From assembly GCA_018711405.1 (NCBI GenBank), contig DVIH01000066.1:1-46144 (forward strand): DNA of 46,144 nt, in the 5' to 3' direction. Under the pieces are notes generated by a model. It ran no database searches and was not told the DNA's origin. It saw only the letters and a program-made list of their open reading frames with translations. The DNA is from Candidatus Avibacteroides excrementipullorum (lineage in GTDB: Bacteria; Bacteroidota; Bacteroidia; Bacteroidales; Bacteroidaceae). Positions 35,650 through 43,912 of the stretch are shown here, in pieces (the stretch's first letter is position 1; each line of letters starts with the position of its first letter). Both the position numbers and the translations under genes were made by a program.

Positions 35650-35828
35650 TAAGATGTGTATGCCTCTGTCTCTGTGTAAGAATGGAACTTATTCAATCTG
35701 GCCGTTTTCGACGTAATCTCATGTCACCTGAAATTTCACTATTGTTTCGGGGAAAGCGGTTTCGTCTGTTTTTCTTTTATGACGGCCATTCCATTTTCAA
35801 CACAGTGTTTTTATAAGCCTTTTTCCTG
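35650..35828 (+). promoter_or_regulatory. Structured 5' leader of upxY
   Basis: Two separate segments, AATGGAA (35681-35687) and TGGCCGT (35699-35705), pair with one continuous segment: ACGGCCA (35782-35788) then TTCCATT (35789-35795). The pairing is nested and would close a loop of about 76 bases. UpxY proteins are known to act through the 5' untranslated region of their own locus, so this leader is the likely loading site. Confidence 0.5.
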
Positions 35829-36341
35829 ATGAAAAAATGGTATGCTGCAAAGACAGCCAACTATAGTCTCAGCAGAATCAAGGAGTTTCTGGAGCGGCAT
35901 GAAATAGAACATTTCATACCGTTTCATGAAGTTGTCTTGGAAAGAGACGGCAAACGTGTCAAGGTGGAGAAACCTGTCGTGCCCAATTATGTGTTCATAC
36001 ATTCCGTGCCGGAAGTATGCCGCACGCTGTTTTCCGAGTATTTTCTGCCCATGTCATTTTTGCGTTGTCGCGAGAGCAACGATTTGCTCGTTGTGCCCGA
36101 CAAGCAGATGGACGATTTCATCTTGCTCAACAGTCTTCCCGACGATTCTTTTTTCCTGATGCCCGCCGACTTGAAGCACGGCGACAAGGTGCGCGTCATT
36201 CGCGGCCAGTTTGCAGGCATCGAGGGGGAACTGATAAGGATCAAGGGGCATAAAAGGGTGGTGGTGAGGCTGGAAGGCCTTTTCTCTCTGGCGGTGACCA
36301 CGTACATCCCGCGTGAAAACATCGTGAAGATTGACGGTTGA
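35829..36341 (+). CDS. upxY: UpxY-family transcription antiterminator (NusG paralog)
   Basis: A 170-residue NusG paralog. The NGN domain spans about 1-105 (KKWYAAKTANYSLSRIKEFL and VPNYVFIHSVPE), and a KOW domain follows (GDKVRVIRGQFAGIEGELIRIKGHKRVVV, about 120-150). UpxY proteins are the first gene of Bacteroides capsule loci and prevent early termination in their own long operon. The next gene is the CapD-type dehydratase; no upxZ, the partner that inhibits other loci's UpxY in B. fragilis, follows. This suggests a locus that is not part of a cross-inhibiting set, or that upxZ lies elsewhere. Confidence 0.92.
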   Translation: MKKWYAAKTANYSLSRIKEFLERHEIEHFIPFHEVVLERDGKRVKVEKPVVPNYVFIHSVPEVCRTLFSEYFLPMSFLRCRESNDLLVVPDKQMDDFILLNSLPDDSFFLMPADLKHGDKVRVIRGQFAGIEGELIRIKGHKRVVVRLEGLFSLAVTTYIPRENIVKIDG

Positions 36342-36398
36342 AAGCGGGGGCGGAAGATTGTTGCCTGGTATGTTTTGCAAACCTATAATAAGTAAATA

Positions 36399-38345
36399 AT
36401 GAAATCTTATCTCTATCGGTTAATCAGATTCTTCAAGAGAAGATATGTGAATCGCTGGGTCATCCTCTTCGGCGATTTGTTCATTTCGCTGTTTTCCACT
36501 TTTGCGGTTGGCTTCATACTGCTGAGGCTCGCTCCTGCGGAATTCGGCTTCATCTCGCTTCCCCTCGTTCTGGTCGGTTCGGGCGCAGGCAGCCTGGCGG
36601 CCTCTTTCTTTTTCGGCACCTATAAGAACATTATCAGACATTCCAGCGCGAAAGATTTCTGGCGCGTTTCCATTGCCGTCATCTTGCGCAGCCTTTTTGT
36701 CGTGGCGTTTCTGTTTGCCTGCGACGGTGTTTCGGGCAGGGTCAACCATGCTCTGTTCTTTGCGCTTTTCGATTTCATCTTCGCCCTCGTCCTCATGGCA
36801 GGGGTGAGAGTGGTGCTCATAGTCTTTTATGATACGTTGATAAGTTTCACGAGCGTGAACAAACGCCATCGCGTGCTGATTTACGGATTCGATGAGAAAA
36901 GCGCCGCGCTCGAGATGCGTCTGAAAAACAGCAACCGCTTCAAGGTGTTCGGCTTCTGCACGTTCGGCAAATACAGCCGCTCCATGAGAAAACTCTACGG
37001 CTTCCCCGTGTATTATTTCAGCGATGAGAGGCACTTCCGGATGTTCGTGGCCAAATATAAGATCAACGGTGTCATATTCGCGCGCATAGAAGATGCCCGA
37101 GAGGAGGAAAACCGCATTATCCGCTATTGCAAGGACTTGCGGCTCAAGACGCTTATAGCCCCGTCCATCAACGAGGACATAAACGGTGCGGTGAACGGCA
37201 CCGGCAAGGGCGTGGACGTGAGGAAGATAAAGATAGAAGACCTGCTCGGACGCGATGAGATAAACATCGACATGCAGGAGGTGACCGATGAGTTCAAGGA
37301 CAAGGTCATACTCGTCACCGGAGCCGCAGGCTCCATAGGCAGCGAGTTGTGCCGTCAGCTGGCCCGCGTGGGCATCAGGAAGCTCATAATGTTCGACTCG
37401 GCCGAGACACCTCTGCACAATGTGCGTCTGGAATTCGAGAATGAATACAAGCAGCTCGACTTCGTGCCGGTGATAGGCGATGTGCGCGTGGCCGAGCGTG
37501 TGCGCATGGTATTCGAGAAGTACCGCCCGCAGATAGTGTTCCATGCCGCAGCCTACAAGCATGTGCCGCTCATGGAGGAGAACCCTTGCGAGGCTGTCAT
37601 GGTCAACGTGGCCGGTACGCGCATCGTGGCCGACATGGCATTGGCTTTCGGGGTGGAAAAGTTCGTTATGATTTCCACCGACAAGGCTGTCAACCCGTCG
37701 AATGTCATGGGCTGCTCCAAACGTCTTGCCGAGATATATTGCCAGAGTCTTGGCACGGCCGTCATAGAGGGACGTGTGCAGGGACACACCAAATTCATAA
37801 CCACCCGTTTCGGAAACGTGCTCGGCAGCAACGGCTCTGTCATCCCGCTGTTCAGGAAGCAGATAGAAAACGGCGGCCCCGTCACTGTCACGCACAAGGA
37901 CATCATACGTTTCTTCATGACCATACCCGAAGCGTGCCGCCTTGTGCTTGAGGCCGCCACGATGGGGCATGGCAACGAGATATTCGTATTCGACATGGGC
38001 GAGCCTGTACGCATAGCCGATCTGGCTCGCCGCATGATAGAATTGGCGGGATATAAACCCGACAAAGACATTGAAATAAAGTACACCGGTCTCCGTCCCG
38101 GCGAGAAACTGTATGAAGAGGTGTTGAGCAACAGCGAAAACACCATACCTACAGACCATAAGAAAATCATGATAGCCAAAGCAAGGCGTTACGAGCGTGA
38201 GGGCATATTGCCCGATTTCGATGAGTTGGCGGGACTGGCCTATTCGTGCCAGGTCATCCCTACGGTGAAGCTGATGAAGCATCTGGTGCCGGAGTACAAG
38301 TCGCTCAATTCCGCTTATGCGCAGCTTGACGCTCAGGATAAGTGA
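36399..38345 (+). CDS. CapD/WbpM-type nucleotide-sugar 4,6-dehydratase, membrane-bound
   Basis: A 648-residue protein. Four membrane helices lie in about residues 15-150, a CoA-binding-like Rossmann domain follows, then the catalytic SDR domain from about 300. The NAD loop is G308-A-A-G311-S-I-G314. The catalytic residues are S426, M437 and K441: as in WbpM and CapD the usual Tyr is Met. Members turn UDP-GlcNAc into a 4-keto-6-deoxy sugar, the first step to QuiNAc, FucNAc or bacillosamine. It lies 57 bases after upxY and is not followed by its usual reductase within this window, so the end sugar is unknown. Confidence 0.92.
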   Translation: MKSYLYRLIRFFKRRYVNRWVILFGDLFISLFSTFAVGFILLRLAPAEFGFISLPLVLVGSGAGSLAASFFFGTYKNIIRHSSAKDFWRVSIAVILRSLFVVAFLFACDGVSGRVNHALFFALFDFIFALVLMAGVRVVLIVFYDTLISFTSVNKRHRVLIYGFDEKSAALEMRLKNSNRFKVFGFCTFGKYSRSMRKLYGFPVYYFSDERHFRMFVAKYKINGVIFARIEDAREEENRIIRYCKDLRLKTLIAPSINEDINGAVNGTGKGVDVRKIKIEDLLGRDEINIDMQEVTDEFKDKVILVTGAAGSIGSELCRQLARVGIRKLIMFDSAETPLHNVRLEFENEYKQLDFVPVIGDVRVAERVRMVFEKYRPQIVFHAAAYKHVPLMEENPCEAVMVNVAGTRIVADMALAFGVEKFVMISTDKAVNPSNVMGCSKRLAEIYCQSLGTAVIEGRVQGHTKFITTRFGNVLGSNGSVIPLFRKQIENGGPVTVTHKDIIRFFMTIPEACRLVLEAATMGHGNEIFVFDMGEPVRIADLARRMIELAGYKPDKDIEIKYTGLRPGEKLYEEVLSNSENTIPTDHKKIMIAKARRYEREGILPDFDELAGLAYSCQVIPTVKLMKHLVPEYKSLNSAYAQLDAQDK

Positions 38346-38423
38346 CGGTTGGTCCGAATGTGTTTTAGATAAACATTTTTAAGAAATATTATCTGACCTT
38401 TTTCTGAATAGAAATATATTGTT

Positions 38424-38431
38424 TATCTTTG
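38424..38431 (+). promoter_or_regulatory. Internal promoter before the export lipoprotein gene
   Basis: TATCTTTG is a perfect -7 box 33 bases before the ATG at 38465. TTTC at 38401-38404, exactly 19 bases upstream, is one base from the -33 box. The export and kinase genes could be transcribed apart from the upxY promoter. Confidence 0.6.
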
Positions 38432-38464
38432 CGAAATCATCATCAAGAAAATCTAAGAAAAAGA

Positions 38465-39262
38465 ATGGAGTTCAGGAAAGGTAATTTATTTGTCATTGTT
38501 TTTTTATTTGTCCTTGCTTCATGTAAGACCTATGAAAAAATCAATTACATGCAGGATGTCCGGGTGGATACTCCTGTAGAAGTGTCGGTCAATCAGGGCA
38601 TACGCATACAGCCGCAGGATATGCTTTCCATAGTGGTGTCGAGCAAGACTCCCGAATTGGCCATGATATTCAATCTTCCGGTAGTGTCCTATCAGGCCGG
38701 CTCGGAGGTAGTGTCGGGTGCAGGCAGCCAAAGGTTGCTCGGCTATGTGGTGGACAACAACGGGGAGATAGATTTCCCTGTGCTTGGCAAGATAAAGGTG
38801 GCAGGCCTTACACGCTGGGAAGTGCAGGAATACATTAAGAAGACTATCATAGACGCAGGTCTCATGAAAGACCTTGTGGTCACGGTAGAGTTCATGAATT
38901 TCAAGATATCCATCATGGGTGAAGTCAACTCTCCGGGTACCTACACCATAAACGGCGACAAGGTGACTCTGCTTGAGGCTCTTTCCATGGCGCGCGACCT
39001 GACCATCTACGGCAAACGCGACGGGGTGTATGTGGTGCGCGAGGAAAACGGGGTGAGGACCACCTACAATGTGGATTTGCGTTCGGTGTCGTTGTTCGAT
39101 TCGCCAGTCTATTATTTGCGCCAGAACGATGTGGTGTATGTGGAACCCAACAAGGTGCGTGCTGGGCAGTCGACTATCAATGAAAACAGCCTCAAGTCGG
39201 TCTCTCTGTGGATCTCCATAGGTTCGTTCCTTACATCGCTTGCCGTATTGATTTTCAAGTAA
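38465..39262 (+). CDS. Wza-like polysaccharide export outer-membrane lipoprotein
   Basis: A 265-residue protein with a lipoprotein signal: MEFRKGNLFVIVFLFVLASC, lipidated at Cys20. The polysaccharide export domain covers about 40-130 (GIRIQPQDMLSIVVSSKTPELA), with SLBB-like beta grasp from about 130 (MGEVNSPGTYTINGDKVTLLEALSMA). A hydrophobic segment ends the protein (SLWISIGSFLTSLAVLIF), a probable membrane-spanning helix. It should form the outer-membrane channel together with the Wzc-like kinase next to it. The ATG at 38465 starts the signal peptide; an earlier TTG at 38429 is part of the promoter region. Confidence 0.92.
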   Translation: MEFRKGNLFVIVFLFVLASCKTYEKINYMQDVRVDTPVEVSVNQGIRIQPQDMLSIVVSSKTPELAMIFNLPVVSYQAGSEVVSGAGSQRLLGYVVDNNGEIDFPVLGKIKVAGLTRWEVQEYIKKTIIDAGLMKDLVVTVEFMNFKISIMGEVNSPGTYTINGDKVTLLEALSMARDLTIYGKRDGVYVVREENGVRTTYNVDLRSVSLFDSPVYYLRQNDVVYVEPNKVRAGQSTINENSLKSVSLWISIGSFLTSLAVLIFK

Positions 39263-39295
39263 TGGCCAGTATTAACCGTCAAACAGAACAGCAAG

Positions 39296-41710
39296 ATGAA
39301 TGATTCCGAAAAAAGAAATACAGAAAACCTTCCTAAGGAAGAGAGCTTGAACATAAAAGAATATTTGTTTTGGGCATGGGATAAGAAGTGGTGGATATGC
39401 GGCACGGTGCTATTCTGCCTACTGATTGCGTCATATTACATTTATGTCACCCCCAAGCAGTATGTGCGCAGCGCATCTGTCATGATGAAGTCCGACAGCA
39501 AGGGACAAGCCAACATCAATGAGCTTGCAGCCTTTTCCGACCTTGCCGGATTCAAGAGCATGAGTGTGGATGTGCTCAACGAGATAGAGGCTTTCAAGTC
39601 GCCTATCCTGATGCAGCGCGTGGTGGAAAGGCTTCACCTCGATGTGGATTATTATTCCGATGGGGCTGTGAGGAGCGACCTGCTCTATGGCAATGCTCCG
39701 GTGCGGGTGGAGTTCGGCGACAGCGTGATGCCCGCCGGATATTCATTCAAGATAAAAAAGGTGAGTGACAAGGAAGTGGAGCTTTCCTCTTTCCGTTATA
39801 AAAACGATAAAATAGCTTTCCAACCGGTCAAAGCGGCTTTGGCAGATATGGTGAAAGTACCGTTCGGCACGCTCCGGGTGGTTCCGACACTGTTTTTTGC
39901 AGAAGGATTCGATGACGATATCCGTGTCATCTGTTCTCCTGTCGATGCGAAAGCACGTTCGTTCATGGGCAAGATGACCATAGCTCTGGCTCAGAAGCAG
40001 ACTTCGGTCATAAACCTCAGCATAAAAGATGTTTCGATAAGGCGCGGAGACGATGTGCTCAATACTCTCATAGATGTATATAATGAGGAATGGGTCAATT
40101 ACATGAACGAGTCGACTGTCAACACGTCCCGTTTCATTAACGACAGGCTGGTGCTGATAGAGCAGGAACTCGGCGTGGTCGATTCCGATGTGGAGAGGTT
40201 CAAACGCGATAACGAACTGTTTGACATCACTTCCGAAGCGCAGCAGACAGCACAGGAGTCTTCGGAATACTCATCCAAGTATTTCGAGATAACCAACCAG
40301 CTGGAGATAGCGAAATACATACGCGACTATTTGAATGACAGCGCACATTCGGCCTCGCTTCTGCCGAGCAACTCCGGCCTTAGCAATTCCAATGTGGAAG
40401 CACAGATAAGCGAATACAACAAGATGATGCTGCGCCGCGAAGTGCTGGTGGAGAACAGTAGCGAGAACAACCCTCTTGTGGCCGATTACAACAATTCGCT
40501 CGACATGATGCGTTCGTCCATACTGCGCTCTCTGGAAAACCTTATTTCCACATTGTCGCTTCAGGCCAAGAACATAGAAGACCGCGAGAACCTCATACGC
40601 GACCGCATGGCGCTGACGCCCGGACAGGCCAAAGAACTGGTCAACATAGAACGTCAGCAGAAAGTGAAAGAGTCGCTCTATATGTATCTGCTCCAGAAAC
40701 GCGAGGAAAACGAACTGTCGAGCGCGCTGGTGGTGAACAATACCCGCGTGCTGTCATACGCTACGGGAACTCCTGTGCCGGTGGCTCCCAAATCGATGCT
40801 GATTTTCCTGGCGGCATTTGTTATCGGCGTGGCCTTGCCGTTCTGCTATAAGATAGTGAAAGACCTGCTCGACACTACCGTGCGCGGGAAGAAAGACTTG
40901 GAGACACTGTCGGCTCCGTTTGTGGGCGAGATTCCTTTTGTGGGAGTCACGAGACGTTTCCTCTGTTTCACGCGCTATGAGTCGGCTGTCAGCTCCGGCG
41001 ACATCATCCGTGTGCAGGAAGGCAGCAAGGATATGATCAATGAGGCTTTCAGGGTGATAAGGACCAATCTCGACTTTATGAAAAAAAGCACAGGCAGTCC
41101 TATTGTCACATTGGTCACCTCTTATAACATCAATAGCGGAAAGAGTTTCATTGTCGGCAACCTGGCGGCGATACAGGCCATTCGCGGCAGCCGCGTCATT
41201 GCTGTCGATCTCGATTTGCGCAAGAGGACTTTGAGCCATATAGTCAATGTGCCTAAGACAGGTGTTTCCGCTTATCTTGGCGGCTATGAGGATTCTCTGG
41301 ACAATATTATATTGAAATGTCCGGCTTGCGAAGGCCTTGATGTGCTTCCTGTTGGAGCCATCCCGCCCAATCCTGCGGAATTGTTGCAGGGCGCTCGTTT
41401 CGACAGGATGATAGACGAGTTGAAGAAACGTTATGATTTCATTTACCTTGACTGTCCGCCTATCGACATCGTGGCCGATACGTCAGTAGTGGCTCATGTG
41501 GCCGACCAGTCATTGTTCGTGGTGCGTGCAGGGCTTATGGAACGTGCGCTTATAGGCGAAGTGGAAAAAATATACGCGGAAAAAAGGTTGCCCAACATGG
41601 CCGTGCTTCTCAATGGAGTGCGCCAGGTGTCAAGCCGTTACGGTTATCATCGCTATGGCTACCATTACGGCTATGGATATGGTTACGGCAATAATTATTA
41701 CGGTAAATAA
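39296..41710 (+). CDS. Wzc-like polysaccharide co-polymerase / BY tyrosine autokinase
   Basis: An 804-residue inner-membrane protein. It has a Wzz domain with helix 1 near 35-52 and helix 2 near 500-515, a long periplasmic coiled coil between them, and a cytoplasmic kinase domain. Walker A is G615-K616-S617 in NINSGKSF, Walker A' is D638-L-D-L-R642, and Walker B ends at D719 in YLDCPP. The last 25 residues hold ten tyrosines (RYGYHYGYGYGYG), the autophosphorylated cluster. It controls chain length and export together with the upstream lipoprotein. No Wzb-type tyrosine phosphatase gene is nearby. It lies 33 bases after the lipoprotein gene. Confidence 0.95.
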   Translation: MNDSEKRNTENLPKEESLNIKEYLFWAWDKKWWICGTVLFCLLIASYYIYVTPKQYVRSASVMMKSDSKGQANINELAAFSDLAGFKSMSVDVLNEIEAFKSPILMQRVVERLHLDVDYYSDGAVRSDLLYGNAPVRVEFGDSVMPAGYSFKIKKVSDKEVELSSFRYKNDKIAFQPVKAALADMVKVPFGTLRVVPTLFFAEGFDDDIRVICSPVDAKARSFMGKMTIALAQKQTSVINLSIKDVSIRRGDDVLNTLIDVYNEEWVNYMNESTVNTSRFINDRLVLIEQELGVVDSDVERFKRDNELFDITSEAQQTAQESSEYSSKYFEITNQLEIAKYIRDYLNDSAHSASLLPSNSGLSNSNVEAQISEYNKMMLRREVLVENSSENNPLVADYNNSLDMMRSSILRSLENLISTLSLQAKNIEDRENLIRDRMALTPGQAKELVNIERQQKVKESLYMYLLQKREENELSSALVVNNTRVLSYATGTPVPVAPKSMLIFLAAFVIGVALPFCYKIVKDLLDTTVRGKKDLETLSAPFVGEIPFVGVTRRFLCFTRYESAVSSGDIIRVQEGSKDMINEAFRVIRTNLDFMKKSTGSPIVTLVTSYNINSGKSFIVGNLAAIQAIRGSRVIAVDLDLRKRTLSHIVNVPKTGVSAYLGGYEDSLDNIILKCPACEGLDVLPVGAIPPNPAELLQGARFDRMIDELKKRYDFIYLDCPPIDIVADTSVVAHVADQSLFVVRAGLMERALIGEVEKIYAEKRLPNMAVLLNGVRQVSSRYGYHRYGYHYGYGYGYGNNYYGK

Positions 41711-41731
41711 AGTAAAGAAAGGAAAAATGAC

Positions 41732-42703
41732 ATGTCTAATATATTGATAACAGGCGGAGCCGGATTCATAGGCTCCAATTTGTGCGAATATTTTTTGGGA
41801 CGCGGCGAGCATGTGACCTGTCTGGACAATTTTGCCACCGGCCACATGGAAAACCTAATACCTCTCATTTCAGCCTATCCCGATACGTTCAGGTTGATTG
41901 TGGGCGACATACGCAACATGGCCGACTGCCGCCGTGCGGTGGACGGAGCGGACTACGTGCTTCATGAGGCGGCTCTCGGTTCCGTGCCGCGCAGCATCAA
42001 TGACCCTGTCACTACCAATGATGTCAACATAGGCGGTTTCCTCAACATGCTTGTGGCAGCCCGCGATGCCGGAGTGAAACGTTTTGTCTTTGCGGCAAGT
42101 TCTTCCACATACGGCGACAGCAAAAGCCTGCCTAAGGTGGAGGATGTGATAGGCAAGCCTCTTTCCCCGTATGCCATAACGAAATATGTGGACGAGCTTT
42201 ATGCCGATGTGTTCGCGCGCACCTATGGCATAGAGTATATAGGCCTGCGCTATTTTAATGTGTTCGGCCGCCGTCAGGATCCCAACGGGGCATACGCCGC
42301 CGTGATACCTCTGTTTGTAAAGAAATTCATGCAGCATGAGGCTCCTAACATCAATGGCGATGGCGAGTATAGCCGTGACTTTACTTACATAGACAACGTG
42401 ATACAGATGAACAGGCTTGCCATAGAAACGACCAACCCGGAGGCAGTCAACCAGATATACAACACTGCTTACGGTGAACGCACCACTCTCAACCAGCTTG
42501 TGGCCTATCTGAAAGAATATCTGTCGGCATTTGACCCGGCAATAACCGGTATAGAGCCTACTCACGGTCCGAATCGTGCCGGCGATATACCACATTCGCT
42601 TGCCTGCGTGGACAAGGCAAGGAAGTTGTTGGGCTATGAACCGCAATTCAGCATGAAAGAAGGCCTTAGGGAGGCTGTCAAGTGGTATTGGGAGAATCTG
42701 TAA
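41732..42703 (+). CDS. UDP-N-acetylhexosamine(uronate) C4-epimerase, WbpP/TviC type
   Basis: A 323-residue extended SDR enzyme. NAD binds at G8-G9-A-G11-F-I-G14, and the catalytic set is S125 with Y147-A-I-T-K151. The segment GSVPRSINDP (residues 83-92) is the mark of the WbpP/TviC/WbgU group, which epimerises UDP-GlcNAc to UDP-GalNAc, or the corresponding uronic acids in Vi-antigen synthesis. With the WbpO/TviB-type dehydrogenase at 45137 it would give UDP-GalNAcA. It starts 21 bases after the kinase stop. Confidence 0.92.
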   Translation: MSNILITGGAGFIGSNLCEYFLGRGEHVTCLDNFATGHMENLIPLISAYPDTFRLIVGDIRNMADCRRAVDGADYVLHEAALGSVPRSINDPVTTNDVNIGGFLNMLVAARDAGVKRFVFAASSSTYGDSKSLPKVEDVIGKPLSPYAITKYVDELYADVFARTYGIEYIGLRYFNVFGRRQDPNGAYAAVIPLFVKKFMQHEAPNINGDGEYSRDFTYIDNVIQMNRLAIETTNPEAVNQIYNTAYGERTTLNQLVAYLKEYLSAFDPAITGIEPTHGPNRAGDIPHSLACVDKARKLLGYEPQFSMKEGLREAVKWYWENL

Positions 42704-42726
42704 ACGTGTAATCAGTTATTGCCGGT

Positions 42727-43884
42727 ATGGAACTTAAAGATGTTGTTTCGAGCGCGTTAGCCTATAAGATAAAAAACTCCCGATTCTATATCAATTTGAG
42801 GATAAAGAGAAATCGGTGGGTCACACGGGCGGATGCAATGAAGTTTCTTGAAACTGCGCCTCCGGTGCTGATGCCAGACCGGAGCAAAGCGGACGGAATA
42901 AAGATCGGCATAGTCAAAGACAGCAATTTTTACGAGAGCAGGGGATTGGTGTCTCCGCGAGCTTCATGGCTCAGATATGAGCGTTTCTGCATTAACAACG
43001 GCATACGGTATGGGTTTTACGACATATACCGCAGCGACTGGATAGAGCAGGCCGCGCAATATGACATAATAGTCTGGCAGACCGATTCCAATCCGGCGGA
43101 GCAGCACATAGCGGAATCCAAGATTTATGTGCTTGAGCATGTTTTGAAAAAAGAGTGTTTCCCCTCATTCCACGAAGTATGGCAGTATGAGGACAAGTGC
43201 CGTGAAAACTATCTGTATAGTGCGCTTGACATCCCGTCCATCCCTACTGTGGTTACCAACAGTCTGGATGAGGCTTTGCACAGCATAGATACGGCCGACT
43301 ATCCTTTCATCTACAAGGATTACATAGGTACAGGTTCCCGCGAGGTGGTCAAGATAGACAGCAGGTCGCGCGCCCGTAAACTGGTTTACCGCATATTCAT
43401 GAAAGGCAAGAAAGGCCTGTGGGGACATTTTTTTGTCAAGAATATCTTCTATATGCAGAAATTCATGGCCGATGCCACTTTCGATTTGCGCGTCATGATG
43501 TCGGGCGAAAAGGCTTTCGGCTATTACAGGTATCCGAAAAAGGGAGACTTCAAAGCTTCCGGCGCAGGCAATTATGAGAAAAAGGAGATTCCTGAAGACG
43601 TGCTGCGCCTGGCCTATGACATAAAAAGGAAACTAGGCGTACGTCAGGTGGGGGTTGACTTCCTTTATTCTCCGGCAGAGGGAAAGTATTATGTCATAGA
43701 GACATCGGTGTTCAACCGCATAGATACGCCTGAGCAGTTGGTGGTCAATGGCGTTGCCGGATATTACGACATGTCCGACTTGGACAACATAACGTTCCGG
43801 CCGGGAAAGTTCTGGATACAGGAACTGACTTTGCAGTATCTCGTGGAAAGTCATGCGGCGAAAAAAGAAATTGATAACAAATAA
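42727..43884 (+). CDS. ATP-grasp family ligase of unknown substrate
   Basis: A 385-residue cytoplasmic protein. Residues 55-150 resemble the pre-ATP-grasp Rossmann-like domain (DGIKIGIVKDSNFYESRGL). The ATP-grasp fold follows: K197 and the glycine-rich loop G201-T-G-S204, hinge Q244-K245, D253-L-R255, and metal ligands D311 in VGVDFLY and E325 in YVIETSVF. The usual E-x-N motif is E325-T-S327, so one metal ligand is changed. Such enzymes join a carboxyl to an amine through an acyl phosphate. Between an epimerase and an opine-dehydrogenase-like gene in a polysaccharide locus, the likely reaction is amide bonding of an amino acid to a uronic acid. That is inference. Confidence 0.75.
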   Translation: MELKDVVSSALAYKIKNSRFYINLRIKRNRWVTRADAMKFLETAPPVLMPDRSKADGIKIGIVKDSNFYESRGLVSPRASWLRYERFCINNGIRYGFYDIYRSDWIEQAAQYDIIVWQTDSNPAEQHIAESKIYVLEHVLKKECFPSFHEVWQYEDKCRENYLYSALDIPSIPTVVTNSLDEALHSIDTADYPFIYKDYIGTGSREVVKIDSRSRARKLVYRIFMKGKKGLWGHFFVKNIFYMQKFMADATFDLRVMMSGEKAFGYYRYPKKGDFKASGAGNYEKKEIPEDVLRLAYDIKRKLGVRQVGVDFLYSPAEGKYYVIETSVFNRIDTPEQLVVNGVAGYYDMSDLDNITFRPGKFWIQELTLQYLVESHAAKKEIDNK

Positions 43885-43912
43885 AATATATACTATTTAG
43901 TAAAAGACAGTA

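Noticed and set aside
36420..38282. A 620-codon open frame on the minus strand opposite the CapD-type dehydratase
   Set aside because: The plus strand encodes a complete dehydratase with all motifs; the reverse product is His/Val/Glu-rich, matches nothing and has no promoter.
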